From Cliona cf. orientalis (taxonomy: Eukaryota > Porifera > Demospongiae > Clionaida > Clionaidae), in contig OZ005691.1 of assembly GCA_963930775.1 (NCBI GenBank), positions 3,782,001-3,846,000 of the forward strand: DNA of 64,000 nucleotides, given 5' to 3'. Position 1 is the stretch's first letter. Every line of letters begins with the position of its first letter. The position numbers were made by a program, and so were the translations under genes. The notes beneath the pieces are model-generated. The model was not told where the DNA came from, ran no database searches, and worked only from the letters and a program-made list of their open reading frames with translations. Below are positions 25,301 to 35,300 of this stretch, piece after piece.

Positions 25301-25863
25301 GATGTAATAACGTACTGATTGCTTACCCCTTATTCACGCATGTGGGATAATTAATTTTTACCGCAAAAGTTCTAATTACAGTGCCACTCTAATCTTAGCG
25401 CCACTTGGCATTGGATAATATTTAATTATAGTGCAAAGTACAGTCAGAGGTATGAAAAGTGGTGCCTTTGATTCTTAAACGTTTTAATGGGAGCGCCAAG
25501 CACGATTCTCTTGGCGCTGTAATTAGAATTTTTACGGTATAAAGAATCAGGGCATTAATTGAGCTGCCATGAATCATTCTGCCAAGTCTCACCAGGTTTG
25601 AATCTTTTCTTGATTTCTTGTTCTATTCTTTGTCTATCTTGTCTGGAGAGCTCCATGAGGTATCCATTCTCACTATAGTAGCCTGACTCTTTGGCACCGG
25701 GGGTAGGGGCAGCAGTGGCAGCGGGGCTCACCTCCCTAGAGCTGCCGGGGGAGGAGATGACTCGAGAGCCTTCTGGAGTTGCTGGTTGTTCTCGTTGAAG
25801 CAACGAGTCTTGCCCTGTGTCCATACTCCCTCCACGTTGATCACCAGCTGGCCCCTCTGCCAT
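13393..25863 (-). CDS. Multi-death-domain Roc-COR GTPase, paralogue 1
   Basis: Cytosolic signalling protein of the Roco class, 1164 residues. Six exons: 25593-25863, 23490-23750, 22343-22618, 20554-20817, 13786-15897 and 13393-13703. Every junction is phase 1. Exon 1 gives a low-complexity Gly/Ser/Pro/Ala N-terminus (MAEGPAGDQRGGSMDTGQ). Exons 2, 3 and 4 each encode one death-like domain, recognisable by WILRDPFASWRGII, WWLQCSPYALDSWKWLS and YWLHHHPDPSWRILAGG. Exon 5 holds the Roc GTPase, with P-loop GSAGVGKT, switch II DCGGQPQF and G4 GTHKD, and a 90-residue acidic Ser/Glu insert before DCGGQ. The COR region (LPWMALEIVLDEITHVLQRG, LVFTNPQVLLDKVSELV) and a Cys-containing C-terminal region (FAFLCPCGAGEPH) follow. 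Exon 6 is a canonical death domain (KPTTWATLARVLHDIEKGEL). No kinase or LRR region is present. The open frames are intact. The 4.6-kb intron 4 is full of transposons. A role in innate-immune or apoptotic scaffolding is inference from the domains. Confidence 0.88.
15898..17900. other. Proximal half of the long intron 4 of Roc-COR gene 1
   Basis: No coding exon is visible. It contains a 28-bp C-rich homopolymer tract at 16868-16895 and a (GT)n run at about 17598-17615. GC-rich words near 17560 (GCGCATGCGCGAGGGGTA) resemble the ends of the tandem-repeat element at 26808-27514. Confidence 0.6.
17930..18013. mobile_element. 84-bp palindromic mini-element
   Basis: Arms CCATAGATATTATAGACTAC at 17930 and the exact reverse complement ending at 18013 flank an AT-rich loop that contains further TACGT palindromes. 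The sequence CTTTA occurs directly on both sides, compatible with a 5-bp target duplication. No coding capacity. Confidence 0.7.
18470..19150. mobile_element. 681-bp non-autonomous DNA transposon with TA duplication
   Basis: Terminal inverted repeats of about 38 bp begin CATATGTGACCGGATTTGGG and are nearly perfect (one or two mismatches) at the right end, 19113-19150. TA lies outside each end, as for Tc1/mariner-type insertions. The interior is rich in CpG and CGCG words compared with the surroundings and has no transposase frame. A diverged single end of similar sequence occurs near 20904. It lies in intron 4 of Roc-COR gene 1. Confidence 0.8.
19264..19490. mobile_element. Possible small inverted-repeat element
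   Basis: GGCCACTTCAAATTA near 19264 pairs with TAAATTGAAGTGGCC near 19490. The inverted repeats are short and imperfect and I could not define a target duplication, so this is tentative. Confidence 0.4.
19893..20229. mobile_element. 337-bp non-autonomous element, TAGTCTCG family, 9-bp duplication
   Basis: The ends begin TAGTCTCG[TC]GCAGCCAG and stay inverted-complementary for about 47 bp (through CTCGGGAGGGGGAGGGAGAG). Further arms (CCAATCAGACTGCATC and relatives) make most of the element palindromic. A perfect 9-bp duplication GATTCAGAG flanks it (19884-19892 and 20230-20238). Terminus and duplication length match the RecQ transposon, which probably mobilised it. Confidence 0.88.
21181..21893. 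mobile_element. Inverted-repeat element interrupted by a nested mini-transposon
   Basis: CAAGGTTTATTTCA at 21181 pairs with TGAAATAAACCCTG ending at 21893. Both ends carry runs of G or C (GGGGGGCAAGGGGGG; TTGCCCCCCCTGG). A 347-bp element of another family sits inside (21369-21715), and a short GA microsatellite lies at about 21285-21312. Target duplication is uncertain. A relative with CAGGGTTTTATCTG ends lies at 22893-23196. Confidence 0.6.
21369..21715. mobile_element. 347-bp non-autonomous element, TAGTCTCG family, 9-bp duplication
   Basis: The termini TAGTCTCGTGCCCAGCCCCC are inverted and nearly identical over about 70 bp. A perfect 9-bp duplication TCATCATAC lies at 21360-21368 and 21716-21724. 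The first 16 bases match the RecQ transposon end (TAGCCTCGTACCCAGG) at 13 positions. It has no open reading frame of its own. Confidence 0.9.
22893..23196. mobile_element. About 300-bp inverted-repeat element with G-rich interior
   Basis: CAGGGTTTTATCTG at the left and CAGATAAACCCCTG at the right form short terminal repeats. CATGT occurs on both sides, a possible 5-bp duplication, but such words are common here. The interior holds a run of 13 G near 22919 and GGGGGGGCCGGGGG near 23143. It lies in intron 2 of Roc-COR gene 1. Confidence 0.55.
23919..24364. mobile_element. 446-bp non-autonomous element with TA duplication
   Basis: The ends CCGTATTTTCTCGTTATTA and the inverted GCGAGAAAATACGG lie between TA dinucleotides (23917-23918 and 24365-24366). 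The interior repeats GTTATTAGGCGCATTTCGC-like units on both strands. No coding capacity. It lies in intron 1 of Roc-COR gene 1. Confidence 0.75.
24367..25592. other. Remainder of intron 1 of Roc-COR gene 1
   Basis: No exon visible. It contains a 15-bp G tract at 24445-24459 followed by a second G run, and several ACATGT microsatellite patches (about 24937-24957, 25024-25033). Confidence 0.5.
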
Positions 25864-25929
25864 ATCACCAATCAACACCGTCAGCTAAACGGTCCTACAC
25901 GGCTTCATTCCTACGCCAGGTACAGGTAG

Positions 25930-26003
25930 ATTACAGGGGCTAGGGAGTGTCTGCCTCTATTTTAGCAGCCCCACCCCTTTTAGAAGAGGCGAGGTTTGTT
26001 TCC
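25930..26003 (-). promoter_or_regulatory. 5' flank of Roc-COR gene 1 conserved with paralogue 2
   Basis: A block including GGGGCTAGGGAGTGTCTGCC and CCCCTTTTAGAAGAGG lies 70-140 bp upstream of the start codon and is repeated at 35702-35776 upstream of paralogue 2. Either the duplication simply included it, or it is a promoter or 5' UTR element kept in both copies. Confidence 0.5.
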
Positions 26004-26197
26004 TAATTGGAGCTCATCTACATGTAGATCTACTATGCAAGCTTATGGACATTGTATGAGGCATGTGAGGGGCATGTCCACAGCAGCGGCGGCACTGCAG
26101 CGAAGGAGCAGAGCAAAGTAACTCTAAAGAGAGAAATCACTGCAATGATCTTGCTGGAAACATAGACTCCTTTCGAAAGAAGAACCGCTGGGTCGAG

Positions 26198-26377
26198 ATG
26201 CTTGGCTCTCTGGTCTCGTTTCTCTACACCTGGACGAATATTCTCTTACTGAGAGGTGTGGCTGTGTCCATCATCACGCTGACCTGTGCCAGGTACTTGA
26301 CTCGCCCCTTCTTCATTGGCTGTGAGGTCCCAGAGGCTGCAGTCAAGCTCACTCGTCATTGCTCTAGCTATCATATG
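26198..26377 (+). CDS. Possible first exon of an unrecognised gene
   Basis: An open frame begins at an ATG and reads MLGSLVSFLYTWTNILLL and onward. It is hydrophobic, then has a Cys/Arg-containing stretch (RYLTRPFFIGCEVPEAA). It runs directly into a consensus donor, TAT|GTAAGT, at 26377. I find no matching downstream exon. It might belong to the syntaxin-16 gene at 28165 as an alternative leader, to an unknown membrane protein, or be chance. Confidence 0.3.
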
Positions 26378-26398
26378 TAAGTTTCCCATACTACAGAC

Positions 26399-26446
26399 TA
26401 GTCTCGTAAACCACACGGAAGTAGGAGGGTGTGGTTTACGAGACTA
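26399..26446. mobile_element. 48-bp palindromic element, TAGTCTCG family
   Basis: TAGTCTCGTAAACCACAC and its exact inverse enclose only 12 unpaired bases. The flanks ACTACAGAC and ACTACAGAT form a 9-bp duplication with one mismatch. It is the shortest member of the family defined by the RecQ transposon end. Confidence 0.75.
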
Positions 26447-26807
26447 ACTACAGATAGAAAGATAGTGGTTTGTGAGATTCTGTTTGCATATTAAATTGTA
26501 TACATGTACTATAATTATTATGGATGGATAACAGCAGTTCCCCATAGCCAAATTATCTGTTTTCTGCTGTATCTCTCACTTTGGCTGTATCCTTCACCTT
26601 CATTGTACCATTTTTTTCTGTTATACATGTATATAGCCCACTTTTGAGATCAGCTCTAGTGAGTTAGCTAGCTGTACCTTTGAGAAATGGCTACAACGTT
26701 TTTACAAGTGCATGTGTAAAACCAATTGAGGGGTGGCAGTAACAAAAAGCACCAAAGCAAGTGGTAGTAATGATTTTGAAGAACACTGTGATACTACATT
26801 GTCATTA

Positions 26808-27514
26808 CCCCGCGTGCGCGCATGCGCAGCAGGGGGTAAAGCAATCGGTTTGTCTGTCGTCTGTTGTCTGTTGTCTGTTGTCTGTTGTCTGTCCGCACAA
26901 AAATCGGCAAATCTCAACATTTAGGCAAAAGTAGGATCAATAAATGGACAAAATGATGTAAGACAGCGAAAAAACACCTTCTGTCTCATTCTTAACACTA
27001 GGCAATACCCAGGGAAGCTACAAATCGTGCGAGTATGTCGGACACGCCTACTTCGGACACGCCCACCTAGTACCTCCTAAAGTCTATTGCGCATGCTCGA
27101 GCTGCTCTGTATTTCCAGGGAGTATACTGCGCATGCTCGAGCAGCTCTACAGCATACTTCTAGCTCAAAATTTATGATTGTGGACCTCAGAAGGGAACGA
27201 CAAAGTTCATGAGTAGCAAGCAAGAGATTCAGGGAAGCTACAAATTGTGCGAGTATGTCGGACACGCCCACCTACTAGGGTAGTAGTACCTCATGAAGTC
27301 TATTGCGCATGCTCAAGCTGCTCTAGGGAGTCTACTGTGCATGCTCGAACTGCTCTACAACATACTTCTAGCACAAAATTAATGTCATTTGTGATGATGG
27401 ATCTCAGAAGGGAACAAAAAAGTTCATGAGTAGCAAGAGATTAAACTTCAAAGAATAGAGGTCTCTAGCTAACAAGAGGCATGGCCATGGGTGATATTGC
27501 CATGGCACGCGGGG
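26808..27514. mobile_element. Non-autonomous element with internal 219-bp tandem repeats
   Basis: CCCCGCGTGC at the left and GCACGCGGGG at the right lie between TA dinucleotides. Near the left end is a TGTCTGT-rich microsatellite. The interior is a tandem pair of units, 27010-27228 and 27229-27441, each starting CAGGGAAGCTACAAAT and containing CGGACACGCC, GCGCATGCTC and AGTTCATGAGTAGCAAG. Related sequence (GGGATAAAGTAATCAGTTTG, then TGCGCATGCTCAAGCT) recurs around 57650-58060. Confidence 0.65.
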
Positions 27515-28164
27515 TATGTGCTCTATGAGCTCTAGTTAATTTTAAGTCATCTCTGCTTCACTTCATGAATGCAATGTAGGGAGGTCATGCTCCTGCAGCT
27601 ATTGCCTGTACTACATGTACATGTACATGCATTATGCACACACACCACAGCACACATTCTCACACTAGTCTTGCATGCTCACTCATGAGCATACATCTTC
27701 TGGCATGCTAACTTAGACATACATGTAACAGCTGACGTTAAAACACCATAGATTGTAGTGCTGTGTATTAACTTCTCCTTTCTTTACTCACGAAAACACA
27801 TTATACAATGTATACACGACACACCTAGTATGCTGGTTCGGACATGATAGCTCTTGTTCCAACATGAGGTGATGTGGATGATGATCCAGTACACAGCGCT
27901 TACACCATAGCTCCAGAATGGTGAGCAATAATCATAAACGATAGTCCTACAAATCATCCTTTCTCAAAAGTGTTAGCAGATTATTCCACCCCTATCTCAA
28001 TAATTAAACATGTAGTATTATAAATAATAACAAGAATAGATTATAGAATACTGTGTTGGTGGTATCTATTCCCTCTCTCTTTTTCCCCCTCTACATCTCC
28101 TTCCTCTCCTTATATGCGTGCATAGAGCCTTTATTATGCATATTTTTGCCATTGTGTATTATAG

Positions 28165-28775
28165 GAGTGTGTTGTTGGTGGTGAGGTAAAACCCACGGCA
28201 TCAGTGTTTGGAGAGGAAGAGGAGGAAGATCCACAGGTCCTCTACGACAAGGTCAGTTGAAGTCACTCAATGCCTACTCTCTCTCTACGCACCCATAAAT
28301 ATAATAATAATAATATTATTATTAATATATAGCTACCGACTTAAATGACAGGGGTTCACTCGGCAACAAATGTCGATGGTGGAGAACAGTGTAGCCATGA
28401 TAGAGAGAGAAAAGGAGATAACAGCTATTGTCCAGTCCATCTCAGAGATCAATGAAATGTATCGAGACCTAGCAACAATGGTTGTCGATCAGGTACGATT
28501 GTGTTTGCTACAGTATACCCTGGCATGGACAATACTTAATATTTGTGCTACATCCTGCAATACCATATTAGGGTACGATACTGGATCGCATTGACTACAA
28601 CATCGAGCAGACAGCCCACAAGGTCTCCAAGGGAGTAGAGGAACTAGAGAAAGCAGAGAAACACCAAAAGAGGTCCATCAAACTTATTGTCATTCTAGTG
28701 CTGGTTGTTCTCATTGCCCTGGCTATAGTCACACTCTTCATTTACCAAGTAGTCAAGCATATACAATTTAGTTAA
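28165..28775 (+). CDS. STX16: Syntaxin-16-like Qa-SNARE, C-terminal exons
   Basis: Target-membrane SNARE of the trans-Golgi network and endosomes. Three exons are visible: 28165-28251, 28352-28492 and 28572-28775. They encode an acidic linker ([19 protein letters not shown]), the SNARE helix ([20 protein letters not shown] through [16 protein letters not shown], with the zero-layer glutamine in DQGTILDR), a basic juxtamembrane region and a C-terminal membrane anchor ([15 protein letters not shown]). [12 protein letters not shown] is characteristic of syntaxin 16/Tlg2. The N-terminal Habc exons are not found between 25900 and 28160, which is largely repeats. They may be missed, lie further away, or be absent in a partial copy. 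It sits on the opposite strand between the two Roc-COR genes. Confidence 0.85.
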
Positions 28776-29362
28776 CTGGTATAGTATTATCCAAGTCCAA
28801 GGTGCTTACCTTTCTTCTCAGTGAGATGTGTTCATGTCTGGTGAATATGTCTTTGATGCTTAATAATTAATTTTATTGTTGTATTGTAAAGTATAGTGTC
28901 AAAATTATTGTGTGGTGTTCTCAAGCGGCATGAAGGGGTGGGGATTTAGGTTTGCATTCTTTTGTTCCTATAATGTTGGCCGGGTTAATACTGTATAGCG
29001 GGAAACTATTAACTTTTGCATTTGAAGGAGAAAAATTTCAGGGAATGCTAAACATATCGAATAGGTGGGTGTGGCATGTCTAAAAGTAACTTTCACAGAT
29101 GGCCGGCTTCCGATCAACTTGAGTACATTATATATATATTCTCTCTTGAACATGCATGCATGCCACGGAAAACTGATGTAATGTTGCTGTATGGAGTGGA
29201 GTATTCAATATCCTATTAGACACATGAAATTGGACCTCACAACCACACAAAGCTTAAGTTTAATATTTTAATCTTTAAAATGGGAAAATGTCAGCAATAA
29301 ACTCAAAATCATTAAAATTAACAAGCAAACCAAAAATTACAGAAATAAACAAAAGATGACAA
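28776..29362. other. Spacer, no gene seen
   Basis: 3' flank shared by syntaxin-16 (+) and Roc-COR gene 2 (-), which converge here. AT-rich, without repeats or frames I can support. Confidence 0.5.
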
Positions 29363-32300
29363 CTAATAGTTGGGTGTATGAATGTTGAGGCTGGTTTCAA
29401 TTTTACTTGCTAGTTCTCCCATTTCAATGTCATTGAGTACCCCCACCACCGTACCCCACGACGTAGGCTTCCTTCCTTTGCCGTCTAGCCACTCTTGAAA
29501 AATCTGGCAGTTGATTCTCTCTGCATTCTCATGGAGTTCTCTCTCCAGTGATCTGATGTATCCAAAGCTTTCGTGGAGAAGCTGTGCTCCAAGATTGTGG
29601 TACTTTGTTCCCACCTCCCGAGGTATGTTGATGTGACTGTCACCAGCACGAAAGCGAAGCAGCTCAGCAATCGTCAGAAATGGACCTACATGTAAAAACG
29701 TGTATGAATACAGATTTGTAGTTTGGAAATTTGGAAGAGGATACGGGCTTAGAATGACCATAAGCCAATTCTTTAGCGTATGACAAGTATAGAAGCAATA
29801 ATGTTATGGCCTAGGATGATAAAATAATATATGATAGCCTCAGTTCAAAATAATACCTGATTTTTCTTCTAAAGGAATGTCTCCATCTAACCACAGCTGC
29901 TGATTTGGTGAAAACTCGTCTCCCTCTCCCTGATCAGAAGTGCAGATCCAAAATCCATCTCCAATGGTAGCAGGATGAGGCTCTCCAGCTCCACAAGGAC
30001 AAAGAAAGGTAAAATATGGAGTCAAGCTAGTGTAGCCTAAGGCAATGTTAGCCTTCTGCAGCCCAGCAGTGACAGCACGTTTGATTGTCGGGCAGACCTT
30101 GCATGCAGCAGGCTTTGAAACTTTCACGTGTACTTCAAACTGAAGCAAGGTGTCGATGAGTGTCACAGTACAAGGTACTTTGACCCCAGGAATGGTGAAC
30201 TGGACGCAGTTGCGGTGGAGGCAAGTGGGAGTGACTGATCCAGCTGATGGCATCTTCAACTTCCACGGTCCCGGGAAGTAGTTCTCTGGTGAAGTCAAGA
30301 AACAGAGAAGAGCACAGAAGATGCCACGACGTGGAGGGCCATCAGTGAAGTGGAGGACAAGTGGTGTGAGATGGTAGTCATGTGACAGGCGATACTTTGA
30401 CACATCATCACGGCCAAGCATTCGAAGAAGGCATGGAACAAAATATTTTCCATTGGCAAAATTCGCAAAAATCAAAAGCTTTCGACAAAGTTTCAAAAGA
30501 TTTTCTGGCATAAAGAGACTAGGCACGTAGTGCTCTTTGAAATCTTCTTGAGAAAGGAGTTCGACAGTAACTAGAGCATGACTGAAGAACTCTTTCCAGT
30601 GCTTATCACCAGCAGTTAGCCTAGCGCATTTTCTCAAATCATGATGAACTTTCACGAGCTCAGAGACTTTGTCCAACAACACCTGTGGGTTGGTAAAGAC
30701 AAGATCTGGAAGAATATCAGGATAGTAGAGGATCAGAGACAGCTCATCGAGGTACATTAGAGCTGCTTCTAGGGTGCTCTCATCAAAGTGAAGCCTGCGA
30801 GCAACTTCAAGGCATTCATTCTTGTGGAGTAGTCCACGTTGAAGAACATGAGTGATTTCCTCCAGCACAATCTCTAGAGCCATCCACGGAAGAGGAATTC
30901 GCCTTGGTTTTGATCTGCGCACTCTGTTCCGAACCACTTGTGCCATATCCTCTTCTTCTTGGCCAGGGAACCTTGCATTCATAGGGAAGAGTATATCCTC
31001 AGTAGCTATTTGGTAGTAGATGATCTCATCTTTGAAGGCTGGCAGAAGCATTTCTCGCAGCTTCTGATTTTTTGCTTCCCTCGATTCCTTGCACCTTCCC
31101 TCCTCGTCTTTATGAGTGCCAACGACCACAATCTGTGGAGCATCATCACCTTTATCTTTGCTGGAGCGATGAGAGTGGAGTGATCGAAGCCCTTGCTGGA
31201 GGAGCTGCTCAGTGGTCAGGTCGGATTCATAAGGAGTGCCCAAGGATTTCCCATTCTCATAGTATTCGATCATTGGACGGCTAGAAAGCTCTTCTGATAG
31301 CTTGATGACAAACACGATCATAGACATCCTTTTCAAGAAGATGGGTAAGATCTCGTGAAATTGAGGCTGCCCTCCACAATCAGTGATGAGGACCTTACGC
31401 AGGAATGAGATTGGGTCTTCTGATTTAGGGCACTTATCAATCAGCTCAAACATCTTGTCAAGAACCTCTTGGATCACTTTGATCACTTTGGGATCGACAG
31501 AAGCAGTAGATGGTTGGGCTGCAATACTTGAGCGATCAGTATGCTGCTCACTGACTTGGACTGCAGACTGCTCTGGTTGAAGAGCTGTGGCACCTGGACT
31601 TTGTGAACTTTGTACTTGTTCTCCACCACTCTCCTCCTGGTTGCTACCTTCCTCACTGGTTGGATCTAGAGCTGGAGTTGCTGCTTCCTGTTTCAATGCA
31701 TCGATCAGTTCCGGTCCGAGTCCCAGTTTTGACAGCCATGCACAAATCTTCAATCGTTGTTCCGACGTGTACTTGAGCCATATCTCCTTTGACATCAGCA
31801 TTTGAAAGATGGTTATCGGGCGGGTGGCTATGGGGGTACTGTGTCGAGCTTCGGGTGTTTTTTCTCCCGCAACAATGTTCATAGTGCAGGTTTTGCCGAC
31901 ACCTGCACTTCCGTGGAACAACATTTTATCTACGGAAGCATCTACAAAGCCAAACTTCATTGAGACCTCAAAAAGACGCCGAGATTCACTGGTACCTACA
32001 CACAAGAATGGTGTTTAGCATAAGACTGCAGGATTGAGCTTAGTCAACATCAGCTGCTCTCTCTGCATGTATGCAATAATAATCTGTTTGTGTGCCACGG
32101 ACTATTTTTGACTTCATCAGTTTGAAGTAATGAAATCATCCCATTGATATAATAATATTATAGTTGGCATTAAGTTTGATAATAATAATAATTATACAGT
32201 ATTGTGTATTGTACATGTGTATAATATCATGTGGAAGTACGTTTTTATCTGCAGGGAGAAACTTTTCATCATTTTGCCACGCAAAAACTTTATCACACTA

Positions 32301-35300
32301 ATAGAGGATATGGCAACTTTTACTTACTAATAGTAGCACTACAGAGTCCAGACTCAGTCTCATTGACTCTCTATGCCAGGTATTCATATAGAGAAGGCAC
32401 TCTGCCCCCGGCTCTGCCCCCCGCCCCCCCTAGAAAAAATCTAATGTTAGTTCAAGTTATAACCAGGCATGTTACGACACAAATGCGATCTAACGCAAAT
32501 GTGATCTATCAACACTTAGAAAACTTCGACAGGGAAAAAAAAATCAAAGTGTACGGCAAGATTTGAACCCGCTCTATTCCGTCCCATACATAAGCGCCCA
32601 ACAACTCGGCCACCACCGTTATTGCTGCTGGCAGTCGTTATTTCAACTATTTTATAGACAAATCCTACACAACCCAGCCCCTCCCACACTAACCCTGCTA
32701 ACCATTCACAACCCAGCCCCAGACCTCCCAGCCCCTCCAGTCCACGTATACGCAAACCCTAGAGACTAACCCTGCTAACCATTCGCAACCCATCCCCAGA
32801 CCTCCCACACTAACCCTGCTAACCATTCGCAACCCATCTCCTGACCTCCCAGCCCTCCAATCCATATTGTCCAGCGATCGCGGCGGCGTACATACCGGCA
32901 TATCGCGAACGGGTCGACGTCGGGATCGCATTTGCATCGTTACAAGGCAGCTGTTCACTCCTTATTTGGACCAGGGTATGGTCATGATTGCTAGTTCGTC
33001 CATTTGGGAACATTAGGCTAAGCTTGGTTCAATTGTTCGGTTCAATTAATGGCCGATAGGGTTCTATAGCATAAGAATATAGCAGATATCATGACAAAGA
33101 AAGACATTATTATATCTAAGTCTTCACCGCATGCCAGAAAACTCATGATAATATCATTGTATAGTATAGTAGTTAAATAAAAGGCAAATGTGCTGCGTAT
33201 GTAGATGGGAAGCCTACACAGCACATTGACACCGTAGAACAAATGTAGCACACCATATGTGATGTGAGCAGACCAGCAATAAACCATGCACTTGCCACAT
33301 TATAATAGTGTTAGGTACACAGCCACAGCTGCTTGTAGTGTGCATACTTGTGACCTATATATTATGTATAGTGGTTGCGTACTACAGTTACACTATACTT
33401 TTATTTGACTTCTACTGTAGTCTTGGTTTATTCTGTGGACAACTACAGCTGATCTCTTGTGATAATACTGTCAAAAATCTGTTAGCATCGGTATGGTGAT
33501 AGAGCATTTGCAGCCTAAGATTTGTTTAAGTTGACGGTTTCACAGCCTACAAGTTATAAGATAGTCCTTTCCGTTCAAATACCTGTTGAACAACCTTCCT
33601 AGTTCGATCCATAGCCACCCTGCTATCCTCTTATTGTATATAAGAGGGATGAGGATACCTTGTCCCAAAGGACATGCGTTTTGGAATCAGAGGGTTCCAC
33701 TATACTCACCTTTGAGATAATTCTTCAGCAGCATATCTAATGCTCCATGTTCTTTCTCCACATAAAGTGCATCAGCCAACATCCTCCAGGTGGGGGCTGG
33801 GTGATATTGGAGCCAATAGTCCCAGCAGGCTTGTTTAGCTTGGTCAGTGGCAGAATTCTGCTTCTGGAGCTCAACCCATTTCTTGAATGGAACTCCAATC
33901 CACCAAGCTACCCTCTTCCATCGCTCAACATCTTTCATTATAGCAGCAATATTATTGAGGGTAAGTGTTAGATCTATAAAGTCCAATGTGGAGACGCTGA
34001 GTGCTCATTACATTATTATACTGTACTGTATCAAATTCAGCATGCAAATAAGTAATGATATTGCTCAAGCTTTACCGGTTAGAGTATTCCTATTAAGTAA
34101 TTTTTCAGTCGTTCGGTAAAGGGTGCCGAATAATTAGAAGGGCTGAGTTTTTAGATAGTCATGCATTATTGTGTAACAACCCTTTCCCATAGTGAGCATG
34201 CATGTCATTCTATGTGTGTTATCTATAATACCTGACAATAATATCTGCATAATAATACTGTCATACCAGGTGTTTGATCGATGTGTCTCTTTGCAGCAGC
34301 TAAAGCACTCTCCTCCTCCCAGTAGAGAAGTTGACCAGAGAGCCACTTCCAAGAATCAAGAGCATAGGGAGAACACTGCAGCCACCAGCTAATCAGTTCA
34401 TTTCTATGCTCTATATCATCAAAGCACTGTTGCCTTAATTTCTCTCTCACATTGCGTGATAGTTTGAGATAGCCCCCTAGTCGTCTCACTTCAACTGTCT
34501 CCAATACCACTATAAGGTTGCTGTGCGTAAGGCTGGAATCTGAGGGATGTGGGTAATAATATGCATGGCCCTACTCTGCATTACAATCCCAGATGTTCCC
34601 AAAATAACCCCCCCCCCCCCCCCCATACACAGTACTCTCTCAATAATCATCTAAAGGACAATGTCATCGGTTTTTACCATACCCACTTTAAACAACCTTG
34701 GCCATGGATTATTCCTTGCATATTATCCTCACAGTGCTCAAATTTTCCCATTATTCTGGGTATTACATGTTCGTAAAGCTAGTACTTTTGACAATTTTGC
34801 ATGCTGCTGGACTACGTAACTATCATGTATGGCAACATGCATGATATATACACCACACACACATACACACGTCATAATAATATTTATATAGCTATAGAAC
34901 ATAAGAATTTGTATACGCACCAGTCAGCTCCTCATTATAGTGACGTATTCCAGTACAATGATAATTTTTTCAGTGAGCCTATCTATAATTCTTCTCCATG
35001 ATGCGAATGGATCTTTGAGGATCCAGTATCTGCTCACTGCTGCTTCACGTTCCTCATCACTGCAATACTCTTCCTCAATTTCACTGAGCTTGGAGTCTGG
35101 AATGCGTAGTATCTCACCAATTGTATGCCAGTGTATTCCATGTAGTGCCTTTCGGACATTATCAACAGTTAGACCTGCAATTCAATACCATAAAGTTATC
35201 ATCCTATCATCAATTTAATGTGGTGCAGATGGCTAGCTAAATAAATCTATAGATAATTTGATGTATGAGCCATTGAATCAATGATTGATATAAACCATCA

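Larger units (their letters stand above)
31996..33709. other. Intron 4 of Roc-COR gene 2
   Basis: No exon visible. It holds a tRNA-like SINE head (32552-32618) and a minisatellite (32687-32851); the rest is unique AT-rich sequence. Confidence 0.6.

Noticed and set aside
32552-32618. Functional tRNA gene
   Set aside because: A and B boxes are present but the acceptor and anticodon stems do not form convincingly, and it lies among repeats.
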